A stretch of 64,000 bases of DNA, taken from contig NC_089598.1 in NCBI RefSeq assembly GCF_019320115.1, forward strand, positions 29,947,069 through 30,011,068, written 5' to 3'. This stretch comes from Miscanthus floridulus (lineage: Eukaryota; Streptophyta; Magnoliopsida; Poales; Poaceae). The notes under the pieces were generated by a model. It did no database searches. It was not told where the DNA came from and saw nothing but the letters and a program-made list of their open reading frames with translations. Position 1 is the stretch's first letter. Each line of letters begins with the position of its first letter. A program made the translations under genes and the position numbers. Of this stretch, positions 48,461-59,157 are shown piece after piece.

Positions 48461-48468
48461 CTTTTATA
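48461..48468 (-). promoter_or_regulatory. TATA box of the small minus-strand gene
   Basis: TATAAAAG on the minus strand is followed by a C/T-rich leader (CTTCTCCCTCCTCCGATCC), as at many plant promoters. The inferred start site is near 48435, giving a leader of about 390 bases. Confidence 0.55.
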
Positions 48469-48469
48469 G

Positions 48470-49351
48470 CCCACCGACCGACGCGGCTGGACGGACCACG
48501 GTGTGGTTAACCCAACTGGCCCGATCGATCGCGCGAGTGTGGTTGGGTTCAGGTAGAGCCAGGCGCATGGCATGCAGAGTATGTACAGTAAGTATCGTTG
48601 GTTCATGCATCTGCATGCATGCATCCATGTAACGGGGCCGGGCCCGGGTGCGATAGATGCTGCTACAAGCGGCTACTGCTTTTTGTTCTTTGCTTGTTAC
48701 GGACGGTTGTGCGTTCAGCAGCTAGCTAGCTCTTGCGGTTGTCAGCTTGTTGTTCTTCAAGCTACCTACCTACTACAGATCCAGCTTTCGATGTTAAGGA
48801 CCAATCGCACACATGCATGCTCTTCTTCCATATCAGCGAGCATCGTTGCCGATACCGAACGACGCGAATCTCTTGCATTGTGAGCCACCAAATTGAAGGC
48901 ATACCGCATAACCCGCTTTGCATTGGACGTACACGGACGCCCATCGTCGGACACTATTCTCACAGCAAGGGCGGACCGAGGGAGGGGTTAATTAGGTTTC
49001 ACCAATGCATCGGTCCAAAGACGAAAACGCGTCGATCGTCCGACGGTTGTTTCTCGACTGCTTCCCCAGCTCTGTCTCGGCGTTTCCTGCTTGTTTCGCT
49101 TCCACGACGATTAACGCGGTAATAATTCTTAATACGTGGACACATTATATATTTTTCGTTGAACCAATAGGAGGACGCGATTATTCTACACCACTATAGC
49201 TAGTATATTTCTGATCCTACATATATAGTATGCATTATATACACATACAGTCAGCATGCATTATAAATGTATGTAATAATAATGTCAAAAAAAATTATTT
49301 TCAAGGGAAACTATATAGCTATATATTGGTGGCAGGGGCTTGGTTCTATCG
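48470..49351. other. Upstream region of the small gene and flank
   Basis: It contains CATGCATGCAT (RY-type) words near 48605-48630 and otherwise no gene or repeat that I recognise. Overlapping short ORFs on both strands show no domain. Confidence 0.4.
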
Positions 49352-49487
49352 CTCTGTTCGTTTGAGCTGGTTTGGCATATAAGCCATGACTAAAAGTACT
49401 GTTGGCTGGTTTGGTGTGAGATAAAAACATTGTTCGTCGGCTGATAAGACATGACTTATAAGCCAGATAACGAGCAAGCGAACAGTG
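49352..49487. mobile_element. hAT-like MITE, copy A
   Basis: It starts CTCTGTTCGTTTGAGCTGG and ends AAGCGAACAGTG, with imperfect inverted ends. The middle (GTACTGTTGGCTGGTTTGGT and ACATTGTTCGTCGGCTGA) matches copies B, C and D. This short family is very common in sorghum, maize and sugarcane. Confidence 0.7.
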
Positions 49488-49848
49488 TTATACACGAAGT
49501 CGACATCACCGGTCTGAACAAGGCGTTGTTAGCTAGCCGCGTTATTGCATTCAGAGATCAGAGATAAGATTCCTGTCGTGGTTACCGTGTGGAGCACGGG
49601 CTAGATAGGCTTATTAGCTCAAGACGAGACGCGCTTGCAAAGTTGCGAATCCGCATGCAGCTCTCGTTTTCTTCTAATCTCCTTTACGAGCAGATGGGAA
49701 GAGTAACGTCCTCGTCTTGTTCCAGTCACCTGCAGCAGTCACCGTCCCTCAATCCGTTCTTCGGATCCATCATTCGCCAGCGGTCGACACGTGTGTCCGC
49801 TTCGTCCTAGCGCTCCACACACGCTGGAGACGACGACCGCACGCCCAA
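49488..49848. other. Low-copy stretch between MITEs
   Basis: The plus-strand ORF 49589-49810 has no domain. I see no repeat or RNA gene in this stretch. Confidence 0.35.
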
Positions 49849-50091
49849 GCGCGTATTTAGTTGGGTGAAAGTTAGAAATTTGGCTATTGTAGTATTTTTG
49901 TTTTTATTTGGTAAATAGTGTTCAATCATGGACTAATTAGGCTCAGAACGTTCGTCTCGTAATTTTCAACCAAACTGTGTAATTAGTTTTTTTTTCGTCT
50001 ACATTTAATGCTTCATGTATGTATCACAAGATTCGATGTGATGGCAACTGTAGCACTTTTTTGGAATTTGGGGTGGAAACTAAACACGCGC
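49849..50091. mobile_element. MITE with GCGCGTATTTAGTT / AACTAAACACGCGC ends
   Basis: Inverted ends enclose a conserved core (CATGGACTAATTAGGCTCA, ACGTTCGTCTCGTAATTTTC, TTCGATGTGATGGCAACTGT) that I recognise as a common grass MITE, probably hAT-related. Confidence 0.75.
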
Positions 50092-50526
50092 TAACAGCTG
50101 TAAACGATCACTAGCTAACAAGACTTGACTGTCCTCGATCGCTTTGTTTAGTGACGAAACAACACTATTATGATTAATAAACACTGAGAAAACAGGGATC
50201 CGACCACGGTTTTATTTGAAACCAGGACCAGGCCGGTGTGATTTCATTCGCCGGAGAGCAGACACAGACAGACGTGTGGTATCTTACTTGTGAGCCTGAG
50301 CTTGACTAGCTATACGTACTGCCTGACCCTTCCTGCTAGTTGCACAGAAACTTACTACTAATAGTATTAATATTAATATTAATATTAATATTAACTAGAG
50401 GTAGCATTCTTTTTTTCCACGCATCACGCACGTCATTTTTTACCGGATTCTCGATTTTTTTTCTAACGAACAGGCACATGAGGATGTGTCTATTTCATTT
50501 CATTCATCATATTCTCTCGGAATTCA
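50092..50526. other. Low-copy stretch with a TTAATA microsatellite
   Basis: Five units of TATTAA lie at 50365-50394. The rest holds no gene that I can see. Confidence 0.4.
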
Positions 50527-51118
50527 CACTAGTAGAGAACAGACCTTTCATCCGATGCTAAAATGGGCTCTAGTCCCGGCATTTTTTACGCCCGGGACTA
50601 GAGAGACCTTTAGTCCCGGTTGGTGCCTCCAACCGGGACTAAAGGTCCCTGCCCAACGGCTACTGCGCTCGGCACAGTGGCAGGGGACCTTTAGTCCCGG
50701 TTGGAGACACCAACCGGGACTAAAGGTGGACCTTTACTCCCGGTTGGAGCCACCAACCGGGACTAAAAGTCCTCAACCTTTAGTCCCGGTTGGTAACACC
50801 AACCGGGACTAAAGGTAGACCCTTTAGTCCCGGTTGGTAACACCAACCCGGACTAAAGGACCCTTTAGTCCCGGTTGGAGGGTGGTAAGCTACGCGCGAG
50901 GCAATGCATGAGGTCTTGGGTTCGAATCTCACGGGACGCAGCGGTGGGAGGTATTATTTTTTTTAAAGCTGGGAGGACCTTTAGTCCCGGTTGGTGTAGT
51001 CCCGGTTCGTGACCCGGGACTAAAGGACCCCCTTTAGTCCCGGATGCTTACTCCCGGGTGGGGAACCGGGACTAGAGGGGGTTCCCCACCGGGAGTAAAG
51101 CCCGTCTCTGTATTAGTG
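50527..51118. mobile_element. 592-bp mini-CACTA made of palindromic CCCGGTTGG repeats
   Basis: The ends are CACTAGTAGAGAACAGACC and the reverse complement of CACTAATACAGAGACGGGC. The 3-bp TSD TCA is present on both sides (50524-50526 and 51119-51121). The interior is about ten alternating copies of CTTTAGTCCCGGTTGG and CCAACCGGGACTAAAGG, which pair into long hairpins, plus a tRNA-like insert. There is no coding capacity. Confidence 0.9.
50881..50945 (+). other. tRNA-like segment inside the mini-CACTA
   Basis: GGTTCGAATC (50919-50928) is a perfect B-box/T-loop word. TGGTAAGCTACG (50883-50894) sits at the usual A-box distance but matches the A-box only in part. There is no complete cloverleaf, so I call it tRNA-derived or tRNA-mimicking, not a tRNA gene. 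Confidence 0.4.
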
Positions 51119-51125
51119 TCAGCAG

Positions 51126-51252
51126 CCTGTTCGGCTGGTGCTAATACGATCGTATATGATCGTGGATTATTACTGCTGGCTGGTTTGGTGTGAGAAAAAA
51201 ATACTGTTCTGACTGAAAATTTACGATCGTTTACGACTAAGCGAACCGACTG
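51126..51252. mobile_element. hAT-like MITE, copy B
   Basis: It runs CCTGTTCGGCTGG to GCGAACCGACTG, with the family core GGCTGGTTTGGTGTGAG. It abuts the TSD of the mini-CACTA and has a divergent start containing a TACGATCGTATATGATCG palindrome. Confidence 0.6.
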
Positions 51253-51335
51253 TAGGACAGTAGTAGGAAAGTACGGATCTAGTACCAACACTTGCGTATA
51301 GTCTTCGTCTTGTTCACTCTATTGTTTAGTACGTA

Positions 51336-51435
51336 CTCCCTCCATCCTAAGATATTTTAGTTTTTTCCTAAATATATTATTTCTATTATATATGTAGAAA
51401 AAAAAGTATAAATGCCTTTATAATGGAGGGTGCAC
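51336..51435. mobile_element. Stowaway-like MITE
   Basis: The ends are CTCCCTCCATCC and GGAGGGTG in inverted orientation, flanked by TA (51334-51335 and 51436-51437), the Stowaway/mariner target. It is short, so an internally deleted copy is likely. Confidence 0.6.
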
Positions 51436-51439
51436 TAGT

Positions 51440-52117
51440 ACTCGTGAACGGCCGCAGGCGCACAGAGCTTTTCAACCTCGGCCTTGGGGTAGGAGACGCA
51501 AAGCCGTGCAACTAGTAGCTAGCTGAAATATTCTTACGAGCCGTATTATTTCGATGAAGAAATAGTGTTTTTCTTTTATAAACAATACTTTCAGTTATGG
51601 TTGCCTGCTCCACGGTATCCATGCATGAACACGTACCAACTGAAGCACTAGTACCTGTTTTCATGCATGGACCGGCCCGAGCAGTTGCTGAGTTTGGGCT
51701 GGACAGAAGAGACGGCTCGGTTGTTGGGCCCTGGCCGGCCCCTGACCAAACCCGCTGCCAAAATTTCGTGCGTGTCCCCATCGCAGTTCTCGTTCAGTCG
51801 TCGTGACTACTACAGACTACTAGTACTCCACTACCACTAGCGAGTCAAGATGACGTCCATGCTAGCCGGCCGCGGCCGGCACACCGATGTGATGTGTCTC
51901 CCGCTCCCAGTCTCCCTCGGCGATTCTTGCCTGACACCGCGTCTTGGAGCTATCAATCTGGTAGAACCGTGCAGACAAGGAAACTAACAGAGACAAGGAC
52001 GCCGAGACTAGCTATGCACTCCAATACCACATCAGTCGCGAGTAGGATGATCGAAATCGAGATGCGTTTTGGTTTCTAATTTGCGGCCGAGGTTTGGATC
52101 ATCGTTATTAACCTTAA
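51440..52117. other. Low-copy stretch
   Basis: Short ORFs on both strands (51512-51806, 51894-52079) show no domain. No repeat boundary recognised. Confidence 0.3.
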
Positions 52118-52327
52118 GGGTTCTGTTCGGTTCTCCACAAACCTCTCCAATTAAAATTAAAATGGTTAGCTAATTTTGTATAAGTTTGATGAAACTAATT
52201 TTGCATATTCCGTTACCTTGGAATGGACACATGGAACGATTTTCAATCAGAACGATTGTCTAATTTGTATAACATTGATTAGCAGAAATAATTCCTGGTC
52301 TCATTCCACACTAACCAAACAGGACCC
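52118..52327. mobile_element. MITE with GGGTTCTGTTCGGTT / AACCAAACAGGACCC ends
   Basis: Imperfect inverted ends of about 15 bp enclose an AT-rich, non-coding 210-bp interior. The CTGTTTGG-type ends are common for hAT-related grass MITEs. The TSD is not clear. Confidence 0.65.
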
Positions 52328-52713
52328 GACTAATCCTGAAACTAGGCCCGGAACGGAATGGACTCCCAATAATAAGTCGATGGTTGCCTTCATCATATCA
52401 TATGGTCAAACGGTCTTTTGGAGCAAAGTAAAACGCCTTCATCTTCTACGAAATTTTGTAGTAGCAGTTTTCTTCGACTGACGACGTAAACTGTCATGCG
52501 TCCATCCAAATACACGTGCGCATGCGCTGTGACTGTGAGTCCACAGTCCACAGCCCACACACGTTGAGAGGAAGTTGCCCCTCTGGCCCTCTAGCTCGCA
52601 TGCCCAAGCCAGCTAGCATTGCATTGGTACTGTAAACACTACTCGTATCGTCCCTGATGTAAACACTACTCGTTGGTGGTTGCTGCCTTGCCATGCCTCC
52701 TTGACTACTGACC
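52328..52713. other. Low-copy stretch
   Basis: Short ORFs without domains. GTAAACACTACTCGT is duplicated at 52631-52645 and 52659-52673. Nothing else seen. Confidence 0.3.
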
Positions 52714-52833
52714 TGTGCGTCGTACGCTTGGCTGATAAGTCATGGCTGAAAGTATTATTGGCTGATTTGTTGTAAGAGAAAAATACTGTTCGTTGGCTGA
52801 AAAAATACGTCTTATAAGCCAAGTGAACAGGGC
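52714..52833. mobile_element. hAT-like MITE, copy C
   Basis: It has the complete family layout: GCTTGGCTGATAAGTCATGG ... ACGTCTTATAAGCC ... AAGTGAACAGGGC, with good inverted ends. Confidence 0.75.
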
Positions 52834-53027
52834 ATTGACTGGTTGGCTTTGTTTAATCCCCGAATTGACAGGATATGTGGGCAGACCGTAATAATAAGAA
52901 ATTAAAAGAACGAGAAGAGAAATATATATACAAATTATTGAGAGTGAAAAGATATAAAAATATAAAAGTTATTAGAAAGTGAAAAGATACAAAACGTTTT
53001 TTATTTAAATGACTCTCAAATAATAGT
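52834..53027. other. AT-rich low-copy stretch
   Basis: It contains near-duplicate words GAGAGTGAAAAGATA and GAAAGTGAAAAGATA. No gene seen. Confidence 0.3.
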
Positions 53028-53039
53028 TTAGAGAGTTTT

Positions 53040-53432
53040 TTTAGGAAAATCGGAGGGGAGAAGCACTCCCCACCTACTTGATTGCATTACATATCACTGA
53101 GTACATTGGGGGGTAGCACTGTTTTTTTAGGGCTTAATTCATAAGGAAACTATATTACACCAGTACGTGGGAGCTACACCCCGATCAGCAACAGGCAAGC
53201 GAAACTTCCATAGGCTCACGTCGTCTTTGCATGCTCCCAGGAGACGATTGTATTGTATGAGGGCGCCATATTGTTGAAGACCACATCGTTCCTGTGTTTC
53301 CATAATATCCAGCATATCAAGTGAATGAAACTTGCCGAGTGAGCGGTTGGGAATCCGGTCGGCCGAGTGATGTTCCAGAGTGAGCTCAACTGGACGTTTT
53401 CAATCTGAGAGCCCATTCGATTCTACTGATTT
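53040..53432 (-). mobile_element. 5'-truncated LINE, 3' tail only
   Basis: The minus strand ends in CCGATTTTCCTAAAAAAAC, a short poly-A. TTTAGAGAGTTTT flanks both sides (53027-53039 and 53433-53445), a 13-bp TSD. Inside is a 66-codon frame (53416-53216) with LICWILWKHRNDVVFNN, the C-terminal motif of plant LINE ORF2/RNase H-type proteins. Only about 390 bp inserted, typical of 5' truncation during target-primed reverse transcription. Confidence 0.75.
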
Positions 53433-53563
53433 TTTAGAGAGTTTTATAGAAAGACACTCTTGGAGATACTATAAAGATCCACCTCAGCATTTTGCTTAGA
53501 TGGAGGAAAGAGTGTTCGGGCGTGGTCATAGACCGTCGTTAATTTCAAGCCGTGACGGAGTCG

Positions 53564-55600
53564 GCAACTGAATGTTTTAGAGCAGATGGACCCCTGCGAG
53601 CCCCCCGACCCACTCCCCCTCCCCTTCGGTGGCGACGGCGGCGCGCTCACCCTCCCCCGCCGATCTGCCATCCTAGCCCACAACTCCCACATCCAAGCCC
53701 AGATCTGCACTTCCCTAGGCCTGATCTACTCCCTTGTGGGCAGGATGAGTCCGGGATGGCTCCCTCTCCTGGCTCTCCACTCCGTCCTACCCCTCCCCAG
53801 CCCAGCCTGCCGGACGCTACTCTGGCACCGGCAGCCCCCGTCGGCGTTGTCAGGGACTCTTCTCTCCCCCGCCGCCGCCCCGTTCTTCTCTAGCCACCTC
53901 TCCGCCGCCCGGCCCAAGCGCATGCGTTGGGAGGATGGCTCTCTCTCCAGCGACTCTGACCTCGAGCTCTCTCCTTCCCCATCGCTGCGGGCCGCGTGCA
54001 TGACTCGCTCGGGCATTGCTCCCTCCGCGGCGAGCCCCCACCCCCTGCAGCTGCGGCTGCCATCCTGGTGCCACGGCGTCGCAGGCAGCGTCGACGCCAT
54101 TACCGACGCCGCCAGCGAAGGGCTGCCGCGACCGCTACGGGTGACTACGACGCGTCACGCAGGGGCGGCGCGGCCCCGCCCACCGAGGCTCAGCGGATCC
54201 CCGTTCAACTACAGCTCGGCCTGCGGAGCAGGGTATATGCCCTTGATGCTGATGGGTGGCGGAGGATCCTGCCTCGTTCTCCAAATCATCCCGTGGGCAA
54301 CCAACAGCTATGCTGGGAAGACGGTGAGGCCAGGCCTCGGCAAGGCTCCCACGTGGGGGTCAGACCCCGGATCATCCCCGCCGATTTTCGAGGTATCTCG
54401 GACTCACCGGGTGGCCACCTGCCGGCTTCTCCGCCACTGCCTGCGCTGCCGCGGTTTTTGCCACATGGCGCATGATTGTAAGCAGCCAAGGTCCAACGAT
54501 GTCGCTGCCGCCTCCACATGCCACTCCTCCTCGCCGTTGATAGGTGTATGTGCGCTAGGTGGCAGAGAATGGTCGTGGACTGGCTCGCTTCGCTTCGGCA
54601 AGGTCACCGTCAAGGCCACCTCTGGATTGCCCGCTGATTCGTTAATGTCCCATGCTCCATCCGAGATTCCTGCTGCAGACGAGGCTGCCGTGCACTCTTC
54701 CCTGTCCCGGGTTTCCTGTGACGATTTCTCCGACCCTATCGCTTCCGAGATGCAGGCCGTGCTGCCTAGGAGCGATGGGATCCCATGCGCTCCGAGGGGT
54801 TGGTCGTCATGGAGAAGCCTTTGAGTGCGGGGCCCCTAGCCGGACCTAGAGGGTCGCTCCTTCTGACGCAGCTTTGTGGATCGCCTGACTTGGCCCCGCA
54901 TCACTCCTCCTAGGGTAGGAAGCGATCACGGACGCCTGTGCCGGATTTAGAGGCTATGGAGCTTGAGCTCTTGAGGCCTAGCTGCAGGTCATCGACTGAC
55001 GACGAAGGCCACAACGCCCAACCTCCATCGACTGATGTGTCACTGTTGGCACAATTAGAGGCGCGGCTATGCATCCCGCTCGAGACCCTGTTGATCCGCA
55101 AGCCAGAGCTGAGAAGGTCCAGGACACCTTCAACGATGATGTCGCTGCGTCGGAGTGGGAGGCTTGCTGCTAAGACCAAGGCCTCCAACCCGATTGTCCA
55201 GGCACAAAATGTGCTGAAGCAAAAGCTAGGGATCGCAAACATGGCGCAGAGTCCGGAGCCTGCGGCTTTGGACAGTATTAAGGCATTCTTCGCTGCGCCA
55301 TTGTCGCCCTCCAAACAGGAGACCCTTTAGGTGTTCTTCGCTCTAGATTTCGATTCGGTGGCCATGGAGCTGAACCTCAATTGCTTCGAGCACGACGCTC
55401 TTTAGCCGCTGAGTTTAGGGCCTGCTGTGTTTGTCTTTATGCTTGATCCTCTTTACGGTCGCTATGTAGTTTTTTTTAATCACAACTATGTGAGCTCTGT
55501 CGATGTTTGGTTCGGTAATCCTAAATTATCGTCCTAACTTTAATTTATAAAATTCTTCTACTTAATAAATATCGTGCCAATGGCACGTTCGAGAAAAAAA
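53564..55600 (+). mobile_element. LINE carrying ORF1 but no ORF2
   Basis: A 2-kb element begins just upstream of an ORF1 start and ends with TATCGTGCCAATGGCACG, TTCGAG and A8, a typical grass LINE 3' end. The flanks AGCCGTGACGGAGTCG (53548-53563) and AGCCACGGCGGAGTCG (55601-55616) form a 16-bp TSD with three differences, all transitions. No endonuclease or RT sequence lies between ORF1 and the 3' UTR. Confidence 0.8.
53586..55330 (+). pseudogene. LINE ORF1 (gag-like, zinc knuckle), broken
   Basis: ATG 53586 lies 22 bases into the element. The 412-codon frame to 54824 is Pro/Ser-rich and carries a knuckle CLRCRGFCHMAHDC preceded by THRVATCRLL. The next frame at 54175-54475 also looks protein-like, so frameshifts are probable. 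A second open piece (54938-55330) has RRSGRLAAKTKASNPIVQAQ and LSPSKQETL, the C-terminal motif of plant LINE ORF1 proteins. ORF1 proteins bind the element RNA. The join between the pieces (54825-54937) contains stops. Confidence 0.7.
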
Positions 55601-55710
55601 AGCCACGGCGGAGTCGTTTTGGCCCGGTCGTGAACCACAAGTTGTAAGTGCACATTTGCAATATATAAATGCATGCGTGCGCGCAGTTGGTGGCACCAAC
55701 TTATTCTGTC

Positions 55711-56600
55711 GAAAAAAGTCTACTTAACCCCCCTCCTTTCATATTTGGTCTACTTCACCCCCAACTATGAAACCGTCTGTTTTACCCCTGGGCGGTTTTT
55801 CAGCGGCGGTTGCCACAGTAACAACAGGTCTGCTACAGTAACGGGGTTTGCTACAGTGCCATGTTTTTGAATTTTCTTTTTTTATTTATTTTCGGTGAAT
55901 TTTTTAAAAATCATAGTAAATCATAGAAAAATCATAAAATAAAAAATCTAATTTTATTGGACTCCACATGAGTAGATCTACATAGTGAATATATAATACG
56001 GTATGCTTTAGTACAAAATTTTTACTGTAGCCTTAGATTAATTAGAAAATCTAATTTTATCTGTAATTAATTGGAATAATTCATAGCTGTAGCTTCTATG
56101 GTCCAATTGTGGTAAAATTTTTATGGTACTCTAATTATTGTATGCTTGAACTATAGTAAAAATTTCGTACTCATTGGACTATGTATAACTTAGTTATAGA
56201 TAAATTTTAATTAATTACAGACAAAATTGGATTTTCCAATTAATCTAAAGCTAAAAAAAATTTGTACTAAAGCATACCGTATTATATATTCACTGTGTAG
56301 ATCTACTCATGTGGAGTCCAATAAAATTAGATTTTTCATTTTATGATTTTTTTATGATTTACTATGATTTTTCAAAAATTCACCGAAAATAAATAAAAAA
56401 AATTCAAAACCACCTGCACGATAGCAAAACCACCGTTACTGTAGCAGGCCCGCTGTTACTGTAGCAAAGCCGCCGCTGAAAACCGCCCAGGGGTAAAATA
56501 GACGGTTTTAGAAAGTTCAGAGGATAAAACATACGGTTTCATAGTTGAGGGGTGAAGTAGACCAAGTATGAAATATGGGGGATTTAAGTAGACTTTTCCC
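55711..56600. mobile_element. Mutator-like foldback element (890 bp) with long inverted repeats
   Basis: TTATTCTGTC occurs directly on both sides (55701-55710 and 56601-56610), a TSD of 9-10 bp as Mutator-like elements make. The ends GAAAAAAGTCTACTTAA and TTTAAGTAGACTTTTCCC start inverted arms of roughly 400 bp that meet near the middle (56100-56170). The arms share words such as GCGGTTTTTCAGCGGCGG and CTCCACATGAGTAGATCTAC. No transposase. Confidence 0.88.
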
Positions 56601-56610
56601 TTATTCTGTC

Positions 56611-56814
56611 CATGTCCACTTCGCTGGACTGGATTGGAGCGCATGAATGGGTGATATATGATGATGGACGCCTCGCCGGATTGAACCACATGCGCTAGCT
56701 TATACGTCGTTTCCTCGTGACCGCGTGGCCCTAGATTTCCACGCGTTTATACGGAGGAAAACGAAATGATTATATGATTGTCTCTTTCTTGATTTTTCTT
56801 CTAGCTAGTAAATT
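56611..56814. other. Low-copy stretch
   Basis: A short interval between the foldback element and MITE copy D. No gene or repeat recognised. Confidence 0.3.
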
Positions 56815-56929
56815 TGGCTTGTTCGGCTTGTTTTTTCAGCTGGAACAGTGTTTTTCTCTCACAACAATTCAGCCGTAACAGTGTTTTTCAGCCAGTTTCA
56901 GCCAAAATTCAGACCAGCGAACGGGGCCA
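56815..56929. mobile_element. hAT-like MITE, copy D
   Basis: It runs TGGCTTGTTCGGCTTG to CCAGCGAACGGGGCCA, with core AACAGTGTTTTTCTCTCACAAC. It is a diverged member of the same family as copies A-C. Confidence 0.65.
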
Positions 56930-57094
56930 ATGCGATCGAAATCGTGACGACAGTGGCGTGTTCCGGCCGGCGAGGCAGCTTAAAAAGTTCGCTGATTTAG
57001 AAAAACAATATGCTACCACGGATAAGTTTAAGCGAACAGATATATTTAGTAGCAGGAGTAGCATTAAGAAAAATGACATGTCGCTACTACGGAT

Positions 57095-57340
57095 AGATTT
57101 TGTAGGGGTGGCTCACGGGTATTTGTAGGGACGGTTTGGCCAGCCGCCCCTATCAAACCATGGCTACAAATCGCTGATTTATAGGGGCGGTTCTCACACC
57201 GCACGTATAAATCGATTTGTAGGGGCCGCCGGCCGTCTCTACAAAATTAATTTGTAGGGGCGGCTGTATTACCAGCCGCCCCTTTAATACCTGTTTGTAG
57301 AGGCGGTTCAGTTTAGAACCGCCCCTACAGTATATTTTTT
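57095..57340. repeat. CACTA-2 left subterminal repeats
   Basis: At least seven copies of TTTGTAGGGGCGGCT-like words in both orientations (for example AGCCGCCCCTATC and TTTGTAGGGGCGGCTG), forming short hairpins. Confidence 0.85.
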
Positions 57341-57360
57341 CTCCAAAAAAAATCAAATTT

Positions 57361-57747
<387 letters not shown>

Positions 57748-58269
57748 CAAATCTGACCACAGGCACAAGAGCATAAGGTGTTGGTACTGAGAATTCATAT
57801 TACAGCCTAATATATGAGATAGTACATATAAGTTAGATCCAGACATGCTGAAAATTCAGACCGCAACTAAAACAATAAGAAAGTACTTGCTGTTAATTTA
57901 GCATAAAATAACAATAAGAATTACTACCTAAGGTGCCTGACAAGCAGGTAACTAGTTCTTAATGCCAAAATTATTTTTGTCAGCAAACTAGTGCTCTCTT
58001 CGGTTACTAAGCAAACTAATTCATATTTGAGACAAGTATTTTTTGACCTGCATTTAGTTCAAAATCGATGATGAAAAAACAGGTAGCAGTAGTACACTTA
58101 CAAATCAAAGATTAATTTATCTATCAGTTCACTAAACATTTATCGATATCGAGTCTAGACTTAGCAGCCAGCCATAAACACACACGAGAGATGACGAGAT
58201 CAAACCATAATTGCATCTACACTACACAAGCAGATAAATTACACAAGGGGAGACGAAGGGTTGTCTCAC

Positions 58270-58505
58270 ATTGTAGTGATGTCAGGAGCGTGTGTCGTCG
58301 TGGGTAGTGGTGGGCGCCGCCGCAGTGGCCTCGTCCTCCTCAGAGCTCGAACCACCTGCTCCTTCCTGAGCGCCTCCTGATGGGCCTGCGCTGCCACATT
58401 CCGCGCCGCTACCGCATCTCGAACCGGCGCCGCTTTCAGCTTATTTACTTCACAAGGTTGAAAGGCAGCCAATCTGGAGAGAAGTGTTGCGGTAGCAGCC
58501 ACCTG
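58270..58505 (-). pseudogene. Possible last exon of a CACTA-2 gene
   Basis: This GC-rich island in AT-rich DNA has a minus-strand acceptor (GGCCAG near 58503). One frame ends with GGSSSEEDEATAAAPTTTHD, then TGA, an acidic tail like those of transposon proteins. Another frame is open for 78 codons (58502-58266). A stop upstream of the acidic frame (near 58440) implies a frameshift. I cannot name the protein. Confidence 0.35.
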
Positions 58506-59157
58506 GCCATTTCAGTGGTCAGTAAATCTATACCTAGATATGGATAACAGGATGTTTAATAATGAATTCAAGATACACATAGCTTATCCCGTAGGAGAGT
58601 AAGAGACTATGCAGGATAACGTGTATGGATGGTCGAGACCCTTGGTAATGGTTAGGAATATATTTAGGTTTACATATACCATAAAAATACTTCGTATAGG
58701 TCCAATTGAATACTGATTTTGTGAGTTAAGATAAAAAAATCAAAATTAACTTATAAAGTTAGGATGGAAAATTTTCCGGGCAACAATATTAGTATATTAC
58801 TACACTGTCATAAAGCATGTTGAGGGGGCTCGCTCGAAGCACATGATATATTGTAGAATGAACAGTTACCAAACACATTTCCAGCGACCAATAAAGCATT
58901 ACCGATGCTGACATACTACAGTCGTGTTGCTAAATCAACAAGATCAAACTTGGTAAGAAAATACACATGTTTGGCGTTCTATGGTTGGCAGAATGATAGG
59001 AGATAAACCAATAACCAATAGAACTTTGTCTTTCAAAAATGGTAAGCTGGGCACACACATGCGTACCTGTAAAGCAGGGCCTAATCCACCATTGTCCTTA
59101 AGCTGAAAATACAACAACTGAAAAAAGAAGTGTGAACAAACTTGTTTTCCTGCAGCT
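58506..59157 (-). other. CACTA-2 probable intron sequence
   Basis: AT-rich with no coding signal. The 75-codon minus frame at 58944-59171 has no domain. Confidence 0.35.

Noticed and set aside
50881..50945. A functional tRNA gene
   Set aside because: The B-box is perfect but the A-box is partial, and I cannot build acceptor and anticodon stems.
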